Shown piece after piece: positions 21,038 through 29,642 of a stretch of 64,000 nucleotides of DNA. Location of the stretch: positions 124,001 through 188,000 of the forward strand of contig NZ_CP009288.1 in assembly GCF_000756615.1 (NCBI RefSeq), read 5' to 3'. This stretch comes from Paenibacillus durus (GTDB taxonomy: Bacteria > Bacillota > Bacilli > Paenibacillales > Paenibacillaceae). The position numbers and the translations under genes are program-made. Under the pieces are notes generated by a model. It worked only from the letters and a program-made list of their open reading frames with translations. It was not told the origin of the DNA and searched no databases. Positions within the stretch are counted from its first letter, which is position 1. Each line of letters opens with the position of its first letter.

Positions 21038-21976
21038 ATGGCCAAGAAGGTAAAAGTATCGGAATTGGTACAGCATTTTCAACTGGAAGTCATTTCCGGA
21101 CAAGAGGGCCTGAAAAGGCTGATTACGGTCGATGACCTGAACCGCCCCGGCCTCGAAATGGCCGGATATTTCGAATATTATCCTGAAGACCGGGTACAAC
21201 TGTTGGGTAAAACGGAGTTGGCCTTCTTCTCAATGCTCCCTGAAGAGGAACGGATCAGCCGGATTCGCCGCATTTTTGACGACCAGACGCCCTGCATTGT
21301 GATCACACGCAGTCTGGATGTTCCTCAAGAGCTGATTGACGTGAGTAATGAAAAAGGACTACCCGTATTGCGCAGCTCAATGGCGACGACGATCTTTTCC
21401 AGCCGTTTGACCAGTTTTTTGGAAGGAAGACTGGCTCCAACGGCGACCATTCATGGGGTTCTGTGTGATGTATATGGCGTGGGCATGCTGATTACCGGCA
21501 GCAGCGGCATCGGCAAGAGCGAGACGGCCCTGGAACTGGTTAAGCGCGGACATCGGTTGATTGCCGACGATGCGGTGGAAATCCGGCAGACGTCGGATAA
21601 CCAACTGCATGGAACCGCACCGGAACTGATTCGGCACCTGCTGGAAATCCGCGGGGTCGGTATTATTAATGTTATGACGCTGTTCGGCGCCGGAGCGATT
21701 CGCAACCACAAGCGGATTACGCTTGTCGTCCGGTTGGAAGCATGGCAGCAGGACAAGCAATATGACCGGCTTGGACTGGACGAGGAAACGACGCGTATTA
21801 TCGACACCGATGTTCCGCTGGTAACCATTCCGGTGCGCCCTGGCCGGAACCTTGCCGTTATTATCGAAGTGGCGGCGATGAATTACCGGTTGAAGCAGAT
21901 GGGCTTCAATGCCGCACTGCAATTCACCCACAAGCTTACGGCTACTATATCCGAAGACATGGATGATCTGGACTAG
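21038..21976 (+). CDS. hprK: HPr kinase/phosphorylase
   Basis: HprK phosphorylates HPr on Ser46 when glycolytic intermediates are high, and removes the phosphate when they are low, so it is the sensor of carbon catabolite repression. The 312-residue protein has the N-terminal HprK domain and a C-terminal kinase domain with P-loop GSSGIGKS (154-161). The conserved HGVLCDVYGVGMLITG precedes the P-loop. EIRGVGIINVMTLFGAGAIR is the family signature that contains the phosphorylase residues. It is first in hprK-lgt-ppaX-yvoF, the same order as in B. subtilis. Its HPr substrate is encoded at 50916 in this window. Confidence 0.96.
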   Translation: MAKKVKVSELVQHFQLEVISGQEGLKRLITVDDLNRPGLEMAGYFEYYPEDRVQLLGKTELAFFSMLPEEERISRIRRIFDDQTPCIVITRSLDVPQELIDVSNEKGLPVLRSSMATTIFSSRLTSFLEGRLAPTATIHGVLCDVYGVGMLITGSSGIGKSETALELVKRGHRLIADDAVEIRQTSDNQLHGTAPELIRHLLEIRGVGIINVMTLFGAGAIRNHKRITLVVRLEAWQQDKQYDRLGLDEETTRIIDTDVPLVTIPVRPGRNLAVIIEVAAMNYRLKQMGFNAALQFTHKLTATISEDMDDLD

Positions 21977-21988
21977 GAGGATGAGAGT

Positions 21989-23023
21989 ATGTTTCCGTTG
22001 GCTTTAAATCCGATCGCCTTTTCAATCGGTGCTTTAAGTGTACACTGGTACGGCCTGATTCTTGGATTCGGCGCTTTGGCCGGGCTGTATCTTGCAATCC
22101 GCGAAGGTAAACGCTTCGGCATACCGCAAGAATTCTTTATGGATATGCTGCTGCTTGGAGTTCCTTCGGCGATTATCGGCGCGCGTATTTATTTTGTAGC
22201 TTTTAAGTGGGGTGAATACAGAAATAATCTCTTGGATGTCTTCAAAATATGGAACGGTGGTATCGCTATCTACGGTGCGCTGATCGGTGCCATTATTTGC
22301 GGCATCATTTATTTCCGCTATAAAGGCTATTCTTTCTGGCGTATTGCCGATATCTGCGCTCCTTCACTGCTGGCAGGGCAAATGATCGGACGATGGGGCA
22401 ACTTTGTGAACCAGGAGGCCTATGGCGGCCCTGTTCAGGAGACTTTTCTGCGGAACAATCTGCATCTGCCGGACTTTATTGTAAATCAGATGTACATAGA
22501 AGCGAATCAAGCCTATCATCACCCGACATTTTTATATGAGTCTGTCTGGAGCTTGGTGGGCATTGTCCTGCTTATGGTGCTTCGAAGACAACGGTTTATG
22601 CGCGCCGGAGAATTATTTCTGTCGTATTTCATTTGGTATTCCGTTGGGCGATTCTTTATTGAAGGGCTGCGGACGGATAGTTTAGCTTTCAAAGGGGGCA
22701 GCGGCCTTGCCTCGTTCATCAACGGTTTATGGAGCCCGATGAAGGGACTTGGCTTCGAGCAGGGTTATCTCGACCCGAATTACGGGAACATTCGCATATC
22801 CCAGCTGCTGTCGCTGCTAATTATCGTTGCTGCGGTGCTGCTCATTATTATCCGCCGGACAACAGGAGCAGCCAAAGATCATTACTCGGACCCGATTGTG
22901 TCCTCCAAGACGCATGCAGCCGATCCTGTAGTAATGGAACAACCTGATACCCCGGAGCAGAATGTCTCCGTTCCTCCATCTGATCCAAACCATCCGACGT
23001 TGGAGGAAGATAAAAAGGAGTAG
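21989..23023 (+). CDS. lgt: Prolipoprotein diacylglyceryl transferase
   Basis: Lgt transfers diacylglycerol from phosphatidylglycerol to the lipobox cysteine of prolipoproteins in the membrane. The 344-residue protein has about seven hydrophobic segments. SVHWYGLILGFG and GRWGNFVNQEAYGGPV contain the invariant His, Arg, Asn and Glu of the family signature. A hydrophilic C-terminal tail of about 50 residues (after TTGAAKDHYSD) is longer than in B. subtilis Lgt (269 aa) and probably lies in the cytoplasm. The gene starts 12 bases after hprK behind AGGAGG. Confidence 0.95.
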   Translation: MFPLALNPIAFSIGALSVHWYGLILGFGALAGLYLAIREGKRFGIPQEFFMDMLLLGVPSAIIGARIYFVAFKWGEYRNNLLDVFKIWNGGIAIYGALIGAIICGIIYFRYKGYSFWRIADICAPSLLAGQMIGRWGNFVNQEAYGGPVQETFLRNNLHLPDFIVNQMYIEANQAYHHPTFLYESVWSLVGIVLLMVLRRQRFMRAGELFLSYFIWYSVGRFFIEGLRTDSLAFKGGSGLASFINGLWSPMKGLGFEQGYLDPNYGNIRISQLLSLLIIVAAVLLIIIRRTTGAAKDHYSDPIVSSKTHAADPVVMEQPDTPEQNVSVPPSDPNHPTLEEDKKE

Positions 23024-23029
23024 TCACTT

Positions 23030-23683
23030 ATGATTGAATGTGTTCTATTTGATTTGGACGGCACGATCGTCAATACGAATGAGCTGATTATCAGCTCTTT
23101 TATGTACGCACTGCAGCAGCATGCTCAGCCAGCAATTACCCGCGAGCAGATGATCCCCCATATGGGAACCAGTCTCCCGGACCAGCTTAAGGCGTTCACC
23201 AATCTCGAAGATGTCTCGGCTCTGGAGGCGTCCTACCGTCACTACCAAGTTGAGTACCACGACGAGCTGATTCGGTCTTTTCCAAATGTGAATGAAACGC
23301 TGGAAGAGTTGCGCCGCCGGGAGATCAAGCTAGGGGTTGTAACCACCAAGATCCGGCCCACGACGATTCGGGCGCTGGAGATGTTCGATTTGCAGCAATA
23401 CATGGATACGGTTGTAACACTTAACGATGTCACTAAGCTTAAGCCCGACCCGGAGCCGGTGCTGACTGCGGTACGCAATCTGGGCGTAAACCCGGAGAAG
23501 ACGCTGATGGTCGGCGACAGCGGAGTCGATATTCAATCGGCCAAAGCTGCGGGCGTGCTGGCAGCCGGGGTGGCATGGTCGCTGAAGGGTGAGGATACCC
23601 TTCGTAAATATGGGCCGGATTTTATTCTTCAGGATATGACCGACCTGTATGAGATTGTTAGCGGGGGAACAGTGAAACCGTGA
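23030..23683 (+). CDS. ppaX: Pyrophosphatase PpaX (HAD family)
   Basis: PpaX hydrolyses pyrophosphate released by HprK when it dephosphorylates P-Ser-HPr, which explains its place in the hprK operon. The 217-residue protein is a HAD hydrolase with the nucleophile motif FDLDGTIVNT (Asp8, Asp10), the motif II Thr in VVTTKIRP, the motif III Lys in KLKPDPEP, and motif IV GDSGVDI. The helical cap domain lies between about residues 16 and 85. It starts seven bases after lgt. Its stop overlaps the start of the next gene by four bases (GTGA). Confidence 0.93.
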   Translation: MIECVLFDLDGTIVNTNELIISSFMYALQQHAQPAITREQMIPHMGTSLPDQLKAFTNLEDVSALEASYRHYQVEYHDELIRSFPNVNETLEELRRREIKLGVVTTKIRPTTIRALEMFDLQQYMDTVVTLNDVTKLKPDPEPVLTAVRNLGVNPEKTLMVGDSGVDIQSAKAAGVLAAGVAWSLKGEDTLRKYGPDFILQDMTDLYEIVSGGTVKP

Positions 23684-24204
23684 GCAGAAAGGTGACCAGC
23701 TATCCGGTGGAAGGGCATAATTCGCTATGGTACATTTACCGGACGGTCAGCCCGTGGAAGGGTATCAGAAATTTTATTTTTATTCAGATCGCCCGCTATT
23801 GTCCGATTCTTCCGCTTAAGAACTGGATCTACCGCCGTGTGCTCGGAATGAAAGTAGGCAAGCATACAGCTTTCGGGCTGATGGCTATGGTGGATGTGTT
23901 TTTTCCGGAACTGATTACCGTGGGTGAAAATTCGGTTATTGGCTACAATACGACCATTCTGGCGCATGAATATCTGATCAAGGAGTATCGTCTGGGTAAG
24001 GTTGTTATCGGCGAGAATGTGATGATTGGGGCCAATACGACGATTCTTCCTGGTGTAACCATCGGCGACGGAGCGGTTGTGGCCGCAGGCTCGGTCGTTC
24101 ACAAGGATGTGGCGGCGGGAATGTTTGTCGGCGGAAATCCGCTTCGTGAATTAAAGGGAAGCCGTTGTCCGGAGACGGAGGAGGAGCAACAAGAACCGCG
24201 CTAA
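23680..24204 (+). CDS. yvoF: YvoF-like hexapeptide-repeat acetyltransferase
   Basis: This 174-residue protein of the left-handed beta-helix acyltransferase family has hexapeptide repeats visible from about residue 80 to 150 (VIGENVMIGANTTILPGVTIGDGAVVAAGSVV). Such enzymes usually acetylate a sugar or maltose-like acceptor using acetyl-CoA; the substrate here is unknown. The N-terminal region (SLWYIYRTVSPWKGIRNFIFIQIARYCPILPLKNW) is partly hydrophobic and may touch the membrane. GTG 23680 overlaps the ppaX stop, indicating translational coupling. It corresponds by position to B. subtilis yvoF. Confidence 0.85.
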   Translation: MSRKVTSYPVEGHNSLWYIYRTVSPWKGIRNFIFIQIARYCPILPLKNWIYRRVLGMKVGKHTAFGLMAMVDVFFPELITVGENSVIGYNTTILAHEYLIKEYRLGKVVIGENVMIGANTTILPGVTIGDGAVVAAGSVVHKDVAAGMFVGGNPLRELKGSRCPETEEEQQEPR

Positions 24205-24270
24205 GCTGGGAGAAAGACGAATCGAAGGAAGATTGTCTTGTATTGGCGGGAGGAGTTACAGGAGGAGAAT

Positions 24271-25449
24271 ATGGAACAAAAAGAACGTATTCCGCAGTTG
24301 GATATTTTCAGGGCAATCTCCATCCTTGCTGTACTGGCGATCCATGCGACTTCGCGTACCCTCGCGGAAACATTGAATACACCGCTGTTTCACCCATTTT
24401 TGTTTATGAATAAATTCAGCCAGTTTGCCGTGCCTTCCTTTGTGTTTTTAAGCGGCTTTGTGCTGTTCTACAATTATATCGACCGGCCGCTGACCGGAAA
24501 GACACTGGGCAAATTCTACGGCAGAAGACTGATCTACATTATCGTGCCTTATGTCGTATTCTCAGTGCTTTATTTTGGGCTTAAGCTGTATGCGGGGAAT
24601 CAGTGGAGCATGCCGCCTCAGGAAATGGCAGCGAAGCTGTCCAAATATTTGCTTACCGGAACGGCTTATACGCATTTATACTACGTTATTATCATTATCC
24701 AGTTCTATGTGCTGTTTCCGCTGCTGTTGTGGTGCCTGCAAAAAAGCCGCCCTCTGGCGGCCTGGGCGCCGCTTATCGGGCTGGCGCTTCAGTGGGGGTT
24801 CGTGGTGCTCAACAAGTACATGGTCAATCACGGTTACTGGCACGTCTCCAAAGGAAGTCTGGCGATCACCTATTTCTCGTATTTTCTGTTTGGGGCGTCG
24901 ATCGCGGTCTTTTATTCTTCGCTGAAGCCGTGGCTCATTCCGTCACGTGAAGGATTACGGTCTGGCAAGTGGCTGGTGTGGGCGCTTGTGTGGGTGCTTT
25001 GGATTGCCGCAGGGACCGCTCACGTGGAGCTGTGGAACAGCAATTATACGCAAAAAACGGTGATCAACAGTTTCTGGTTCGAAGGAGCGGCGAATGCTCA
25101 TGCGCTACTGTCCTGTCTGGTGGTCTTCCAGCTTTCCTTTTTGTTATATGGTACGGGCCTAAGGCTCTGGTCCAGATTGTTGGTCTCAGCCGGCGTTTGC
25201 TCGTTCGGTATTTACCTGATTCATCCGGTAGTTCTCTATTTATACCGGAAGATCGACTTTCACGGCGGCTATCTTGCCTATGCGCTGGCGATTGCCGGCG
25301 GCTGGCTTGCCGCGCTGATTCTATCCTGGATTATTGTGGCGATAGCTTTCCGGTACATCAAGTACGCCTGGGTTCTGTTCGGCTCGGCCCCGCGGCGTCC
25401 TGTGAAGCAGCCGCAGAATCTGCCGCAGGAGTATAGGGCAATGGATTGA
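24271..25449 (+). CDS. Acyltransferase-3 family membrane protein
   Basis: This 392-residue polytopic membrane protein with about ten hydrophobic segments belongs to the acyltransferase-3 (OafA/WecH-like) family. LDIFRAISILAVLAIHATSR near the N-terminus holds the conserved His and Arg pattern. Members O-acetylate cell-surface sugars or polymers at the outer face of the membrane. Start ATG 24271 follows GGAGGAG; the TTG at 24238 lacks a site. It is the last gene on this strand before the gluconate cluster. In B. subtilis this point leads straight into hisZ, so the gene lies at the edge of an inserted block. Confidence 0.87.
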   Translation: MEQKERIPQLDIFRAISILAVLAIHATSRTLAETLNTPLFHPFLFMNKFSQFAVPSFVFLSGFVLFYNYIDRPLTGKTLGKFYGRRLIYIIVPYVVFSVLYFGLKLYAGNQWSMPPQEMAAKLSKYLLTGTAYTHLYYVIIIIQFYVLFPLLLWCLQKSRPLAAWAPLIGLALQWGFVVLNKYMVNHGYWHVSKGSLAITYFSYFLFGASIAVFYSSLKPWLIPSREGLRSGKWLVWALVWVLWIAAGTAHVELWNSNYTQKTVINSFWFEGAANAHALLSCLVVFQLSFLLYGTGLRLWSRLLVSAGVCSFGIYLIHPVVLYLYRKIDFHGGYLAYALAIAGGWLAALILSWIIVAIAFRYIKYAWVLFGSAPRRPVKQPQNLPQEYRAMD

Positions 25450-25453
25450 ATGG

Positions 25454-25510
25454 AAAAAAAGAAGGGGTGTTCACAGTCATGATTGGTGACTGTGGACGCC
25501 CCTTTTTGGG
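25454..25510. terminator. Bidirectional terminator between acyltransferase gene and gntK
   Basis: A long stem GGGGTGTTCACAGTCA / TGACTGTGGACGCCCC (about 16 bp with G-T pairs) has AAAAAAA on its left and TTTTT on its right. It can therefore terminate both converging transcripts. Confidence 0.92.
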
Positions 25511-25548
25511 TATTTAGGAACGTGATGCTGCTACTTGGATAAGAGATC

Positions 25549-27093
25549 TTATTCCCCAGCCTGTTCGCGTTGGAATTTGGCAATCGCCTCATAGTTGCTT
25601 TCCAGGGTACGGAACAGCGAGATAAAAATAGGCAGCAGTTGTTTATACACGCTTGCGTTAGCCTTATTCGGCAAATGTCGATGGGTTGTGCCAATCATGC
25701 CAAATACGGCGCTCAGGGAATCGATTCGCCCGATCGCGTACAGACCGAGAACGGCTGAGCCCAGGCAGGAGCTTTCAAAGCTCTCCGGAACGACAACCTC
25801 CTGGTCGAAAATATCGGCCATCATCTGCCGCCACAGGGCGGAGCGGGCAAAACCGCCCGTCGCCATAATCCGCTGCGGGCGCCCCATTTGTTCCTCCACC
25901 GCCAGCATAACGGTGTACAGATTGAAGATGACGCCTTCCAGCACGGAACGGATCATATGCTCCTTGCGGTGGTTCATGGTGAGTCCGAAAAAGGAGCCTC
26001 TGGCATCGGCGTTCCAGAGCGGAGCGCGCTCCCCGGTAAGGTAAGGATGGAACAGCAGTCCTTCGCTTCCCGCCGGCACATGCTCGGCAATCCGGGTGAG
26101 CACATCGTAAGGATCAATGCCCAGCCGTTTGGCCGTCTCTACCTCGGATGCAGCAAATTCATCCCTGACCCAGCGGAAGAGCATGCCGCCATTATTGACT
26201 GGACCGCCGATAACCCAGTGCTTCTCGGTCAGGGCGTAACAGAAGATCCGCCCTTTCGGATCGACTACCGGCCGATCGGCTACTGTACGGATCGCTCCGC
26301 TCGTGCCGATGGTGGCGGCCACGACGCCCGGCTCAATGGCGCCTACACCGAGATTGGAGAGAACGCCGTCGCTGGCGCCGACGATAAAGGGAGTATCCGG
26401 CAAGAGCCCGATTTCTTTGGCAGCTTCCGGCAGCAGTCCGCGGGCGGCATAGGTTGTCGGCACAAGGCGGGATAAGCGGCTTTCATCAATGCCGGCAATA
26501 TTCAGCGCTTCTTTATCCCATTCCAGCCGTTCCAGATTCATCATGCCGGTGGAAGAGGCAATAGAGTGATCCACGATATAGTCCCCGAACAGCTTCAAGA
26601 AGATATATTCCTTGATCGAGATGAATTTATACGTCGCCTCGAACACCTCGGGCTGCTCCTCGCGCAGCCACATTAGCTTCGTGATCGGCGACATCGGATG
26701 AATCGGCGTACCTGTGCGCAGATAAATCTCATGTCCGCCAAGCTCGTTCTTCAATCGCAGCGTCTGCTCGGCGCTGCGATTGTCGGCCCATGTAATGCAT
26801 TTCGTCAGCGGATGGCCGTCTTTGTCAACGGCAATGACGCTGTGCATGGCGGAGCTGAATGAGACGAACAGGATATCCTTGGCCTCCACCCCGCTCTGCC
26901 GCATAACGGCCGAAAGGGTGTGCATGACGGACCGAAAGATTTGCTCGGGGTCCTGCTCGGCGATGGATGGTGAGGGGGTATATAGCGGATAGCCTTGATC
27001 CGCCTTGGTTACGATGGTTCCGTTCTCCGCGAACAGCACAGACTTGGTGCTCGTAGTTCCCATATCGACACCAATCATATATTGAGTGCTCAT
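25549..27093 (-). CDS. gntK: Gluconokinase (FGGY family)
   Basis: GntK phosphorylates gluconate to 6-phosphogluconate with ATP, feeding the pentose phosphate pathway. The 514-residue protein is a full FGGY carbohydrate kinase of the same length as B. subtilis GntK (513 aa). It has the N-terminal phosphate loop GVDMGTTSTKSVLF, the catalytic-Asp region ITWADNRS, and the ATP-domain motifs VGASDGVLSNLGVGA and IGTSGAIR. The MATGGFARSALWRQMMADIF signature is near the C-terminus. It is last in the minus-strand cluster gnd-gntR-gntP-gntK. A 220-nt gap with large hairpins separates it from gntP. Confidence 0.95.
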   Translation of the reverse strand: MSTQYMIGVDMGTTSTKSVLFAENGTIVTKADQGYPLYTPSPSIAEQDPEQIFRSVMHTLSAVMRQSGVEAKDILFVSFSSAMHSVIAVDKDGHPLTKCITWADNRSAEQTLRLKNELGGHEIYLRTGTPIHPMSPITKLMWLREEQPEVFEATYKFISIKEYIFLKLFGDYIVDHSIASSTGMMNLERLEWDKEALNIAGIDESRLSRLVPTTYAARGLLPEAAKEIGLLPDTPFIVGASDGVLSNLGVGAIEPGVVAATIGTSGAIRTVADRPVVDPKGRIFCYALTEKHWVIGGPVNNGGMLFRWVRDEFAASEVETAKRLGIDPYDVLTRIAEHVPAGSEGLLFHPYLTGERAPLWNADARGSFFGLTMNHRKEHMIRSVLEGVIFNLYTVMLAVEEQMGRPQRIMATGGFARSALWRQMMADIFDQEVVVPESFESSCLGSAVLGLYAIGRIDSLSAVFGMIGTTHRHLPNKANASVYKQLLPIFISLFRTLESNYEAIAKFQREQAGE

Positions 27094-27203
27094 AACTTAA
27101 ACCTTCTTTCCAAAAATGATGCGAAGGGGGCCGGACTGATTCTCCGCCTCTAAAGAAGGATCAGGGCGACGTCTTCGCATAACCATCCATATGTGCTTTT
27201 CTT

Positions 27204-27252
27204 AAAATATCAGAAAGTATAAGCTTCGCGCTTATCCTTGGCCTGATATTTT
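27204..27252 (-). other. Compound hairpin in the gntP-gntK intercistronic region
   Basis: AAAATATCAG (27204-27213) pairs perfectly with CTGATATTTT (27243-27252), and an inner ATAAGC/GCTTAT stem sits between them. Further complementary pairs flank it (ATGCGAAG near 27118 with CTTCGCAT near 27173). It may act as a partial terminator or a processing/stability element that lowers gntK relative to gntP. Confidence 0.6.
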
Positions 27253-27313
27253 TACGAGAAACGGATGCCTTCCTCTTCCAGAGGACGGCGAAGCCGTTTA
27301 TTCTTATATTGAA

Positions 27314-28675
27314 TTATATGAAGACGCTCAAAATCAAGATAAAGATGAGGCCAACGACAGACAAGAGTGTTTCCATAACTGTCCAGCTTTTCAAAGTCTG
27401 AACGACGGACATGCCGAAGAATTCCTTGATCATCCAGAAGCCGGCGTCATTAACATGTGAGAGGATGAGTGAGCCGGCGCCGGTCGCCAGAACGACAAGC
27501 TCGATAGGAGCGCCGGAGCTTACAGCAAGAACCGGGGCGACGATTCCGGCCGCCGTCGTCATCGCTACGGTTGCGGAGCCGGTAGCGACGCGGATCAACG
27601 CGGCCACAAGCCAACCGAAGAAGATCAGATTCACATGAGTCTGCGTTGCAAGCGAAGCGATGGCTCCGCCGACGCCGCTGTCGATCAGCACCTGCTTGAA
27701 CGCTCCGCCGCCGCCGATAATCAGGATAATCGAAGCGGTTGGCGCGAGACATTCGCTTGTGAAGCGGGAGATATCCTCTTTCTTGAAGCCGCGGGCAAAG
27801 CCGAGGGAGAAGAAGGAGAAGACAGCCGAGATCAGCAGGGCAATGACTTCATGTCCGATGAATTTAGCGAATGGCGTAAATACGTGTACAGCTTCGGGAT
27901 CAAGAATGTCGGCAATGGAGCCGATCAGCATCAGAATAACAGGCATCAGGATTGTCACGAGTGTAATTCCAAAGTTTGGAAGAGTCTTTACGCTTTTAGT
28001 GGCAAACTGTTCGGCCAACTCCGTTGGCGGCTGCACCTGAATGCGTTTACCGATAAATTTGCCGAACAGCGGTCCGGCGATCACAGCGGTGGGCAGGCCG
28101 ACGATTAAGGCATACAGAATCGTTTTGCCCAAATTAGCGCCGTAAGCGTCAATGGCAATCATCGGCGCGGGATGCGGCGGCACAAGACCATGTACGGTGG
28201 ACAGACCGGCGAGTACCGGAATTCCAATTTGCAGCAGAGACATTTTGGTTTTGCGGGCGACCATGAAGACGACTGGAATAAGCAGGATGAGACCAACTTC
28301 GAAGAATACGGGAATCCCAACGACAAAGCCGACGAGCATCATGGCCCAGTGAACCCTTTTTTCCCCGAACCGGTCCACGAGTGTTGTGGCGATGCGCTCG
28401 GCGCCGCCGGATTCGGCCATCATTTTCCCCAGCATGGTTCCTAGGCCGATGACGATGGCGATTGTGCCGAGGGTGCCGCCGAGACCGCCGGTAATTGATT
28501 TGATCAGCTTCTGATACTCCATACCGGCAAGCAGACCCAGAGCCAGCGCGGAAAGGAGCAGGGTGACGAACGGATTCCATTTGTATTTGGCAATCAGTGT
28601 AACCAGAAATACAATAACGAGCAGTGTCCATACCAGCAGCGTCGCATTATGGCTAAGCCCGAACAAACTGTTCAT
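27314..28675 (-). CDS. gntP: Gluconate permease, GntP family
   Basis: This is a proton-coupled gluconate importer in the cytoplasmic membrane. The 453-residue protein has about 12-14 hydrophobic segments. It shows the GntP family hallmarks GGLGGTLGTIAIVIGLGTMLGKMMAESGGAERI near residue 65 and GLVPPHPAPMIAIDAYGANLGKTI near residue 160. B. subtilis GntP is 448 aa. AAAGGGGG lies six bases before ATG. It has its own promoter with an overlapping GntR-like operator (28765-28797), separate from the one in front of gnd. Confidence 0.95.
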   Translation of the reverse strand: MNSLFGLSHNATLLVWTLLVIVFLVTLIAKYKWNPFVTLLLSALALGLLAGMEYQKLIKSITGGLGGTLGTIAIVIGLGTMLGKMMAESGGAERIATTLVDRFGEKRVHWAMMLVGFVVGIPVFFEVGLILLIPVVFMVARKTKMSLLQIGIPVLAGLSTVHGLVPPHPAPMIAIDAYGANLGKTILYALIVGLPTAVIAGPLFGKFIGKRIQVQPPTELAEQFATKSVKTLPNFGITLVTILMPVILMLIGSIADILDPEAVHVFTPFAKFIGHEVIALLISAVFSFFSLGFARGFKKEDISRFTSECLAPTASIILIIGGGGAFKQVLIDSGVGGAIASLATQTHVNLIFFGWLVAALIRVATGSATVAMTTAAGIVAPVLAVSSGAPIELVVLATGAGSLILSHVNDAGFWMIKEFFGMSVVQTLKSWTVMETLLSVVGLIFILILSVFI

Positions 28676-28764
28676 GATAATCCCCCTTTAAGTAGTGGAT
28701 GCCAGGGAAGTGGAACGGCATCGGATATTTTCCATTTTTTGCTGTACAGCGTTTTCAACAAGCA

Positions 28765-28793
28765 GTTTTATTCATTGGTATACTTGTCGACAA
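28765..28793 (-). promoter_or_regulatory. gntP promoter
   Basis: On the minus strand: TTGTCG (28793-28788), a 17-nt spacer and TAAAAC (28770-28765). The -35 lies inside the GntR-like operator. Confidence 0.55.
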
Positions 28794-28797
28794 GAAA
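28780..28797 (-). promoter_or_regulatory. GntR operator upstream of gntP
   Basis: ATACTTGTCGACAAGAAA matches 14 of 18 positions of the known B. subtilis GntR operator ATACTTGTATACAAGTAT. Binding would block the gntP -35 until gluconate is present. Confidence 0.7.
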
Positions 28798-28838
28798 AAG
28801 CGTACATTGGACAGAGTTCGGCAGATGATTTTTTAAGG

Positions 28839-29510
28839 TTATGGAAGAGCGTGCCCGAGCGTCAGCATTGAATCGGCAAAATAGTTCTGAACCACCTGGC
28901 GGATCGTTTCCGCATTCTGCGACCGCAGTCCTTCAACGATGCTTCGGTGTTTGTCTGCGACCCAATTCATTCTCTCCTCGCCTTCGGCGAAGCCCTGTTC
29001 GGTTGTCACCAGGATAACGGTCATAACAATCTGGCGGATGCTGTTCCATAAATGAAGAATCCGGGTATGACGGGCCTGAAGGACAATCGCCTCATGGAAA
29101 GAAAAATCCTGATAGGCAAACTCCACGTAGTCGTTATATTTGACGGCCAGCTTCATCCGGTCAATCGTCTGCTCAAGCTGCTGTATCAGCGCATCCTGAG
29201 GGCTTCCCGCAAGCCGCTGCTGGGCAAAGCTCTCGATAAGATAGCGTACGTCGTATAGCTCTTTTACATTCTCAAGATTCAAACCGACAATTACGGCGCC
29301 CATCCGTTCCAATCGGATCAATCCTTCGGCGGCCAGAGATTTAAGCGCTTCCCGGACTGGGGAACGGCTTGTTCCGAATTCCTCGGCGATCCGGTTCTCC
29401 GAGAGAACTTCTCCAGCTTTAAGTTGTTCATTTATAATTTGAAGCCTCAGACGGCAGGCGATAGACTCTCCAAGCGAGACACCCTGCAGCCAGGCGGTAG
29501 GATACTGCAT
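28839..29510 (-). CDS. gntR: GntR-family repressor of the gluconate genes
   Basis: This 223-residue FadR/FCD-type GntR regulator has a winged helix at about residues 14-75 (LSENRIAEEFGTSRSPVREALKSLAAEGLI is the HTH and wing). A helical FCD ligand domain follows (about 83-215), with the metal/ligand residues in YQDFSFHEAIV. It should repress the cluster and be released by gluconate or 6-phosphogluconate, as in B. subtilis. The start at 29510 is chosen because GAGGAG lies nine bases upstream; the in-frame ATG at 29585 would add 25 residues outside the family. Two candidate operators (30577-30597 and 28780-28797) lie before gnd and gntP. Confidence 0.92.
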   Translation of the reverse strand: MQYPTAWLQGVSLGESIACRLRLQIINEQLKAGEVLSENRIAEEFGTSRSPVREALKSLAAEGLIRLERMGAVIVGLNLENVKELYDVRYLIESFAQQRLAGSPQDALIQQLEQTIDRMKLAVKYNDYVEFAYQDFSFHEAIVLQARHTRILHLWNSIRQIVMTVILVTTEQGFAEGEERMNWVADKHRSIVEGLRSQNAETIRQVVQNYFADSMLTLGHALP

Positions 29511-29642
29511 TTCACACGACTCCTCTGCGGACGATTTTGCTGTATGCCAACATTCGTTATTTACGATAATAGCACACATGCGCATCCGGGTTCTATGTAT
29601 GAAATGCAGGACTTGGGTCAGGCTTCAGCCTCAGGGAGAACG

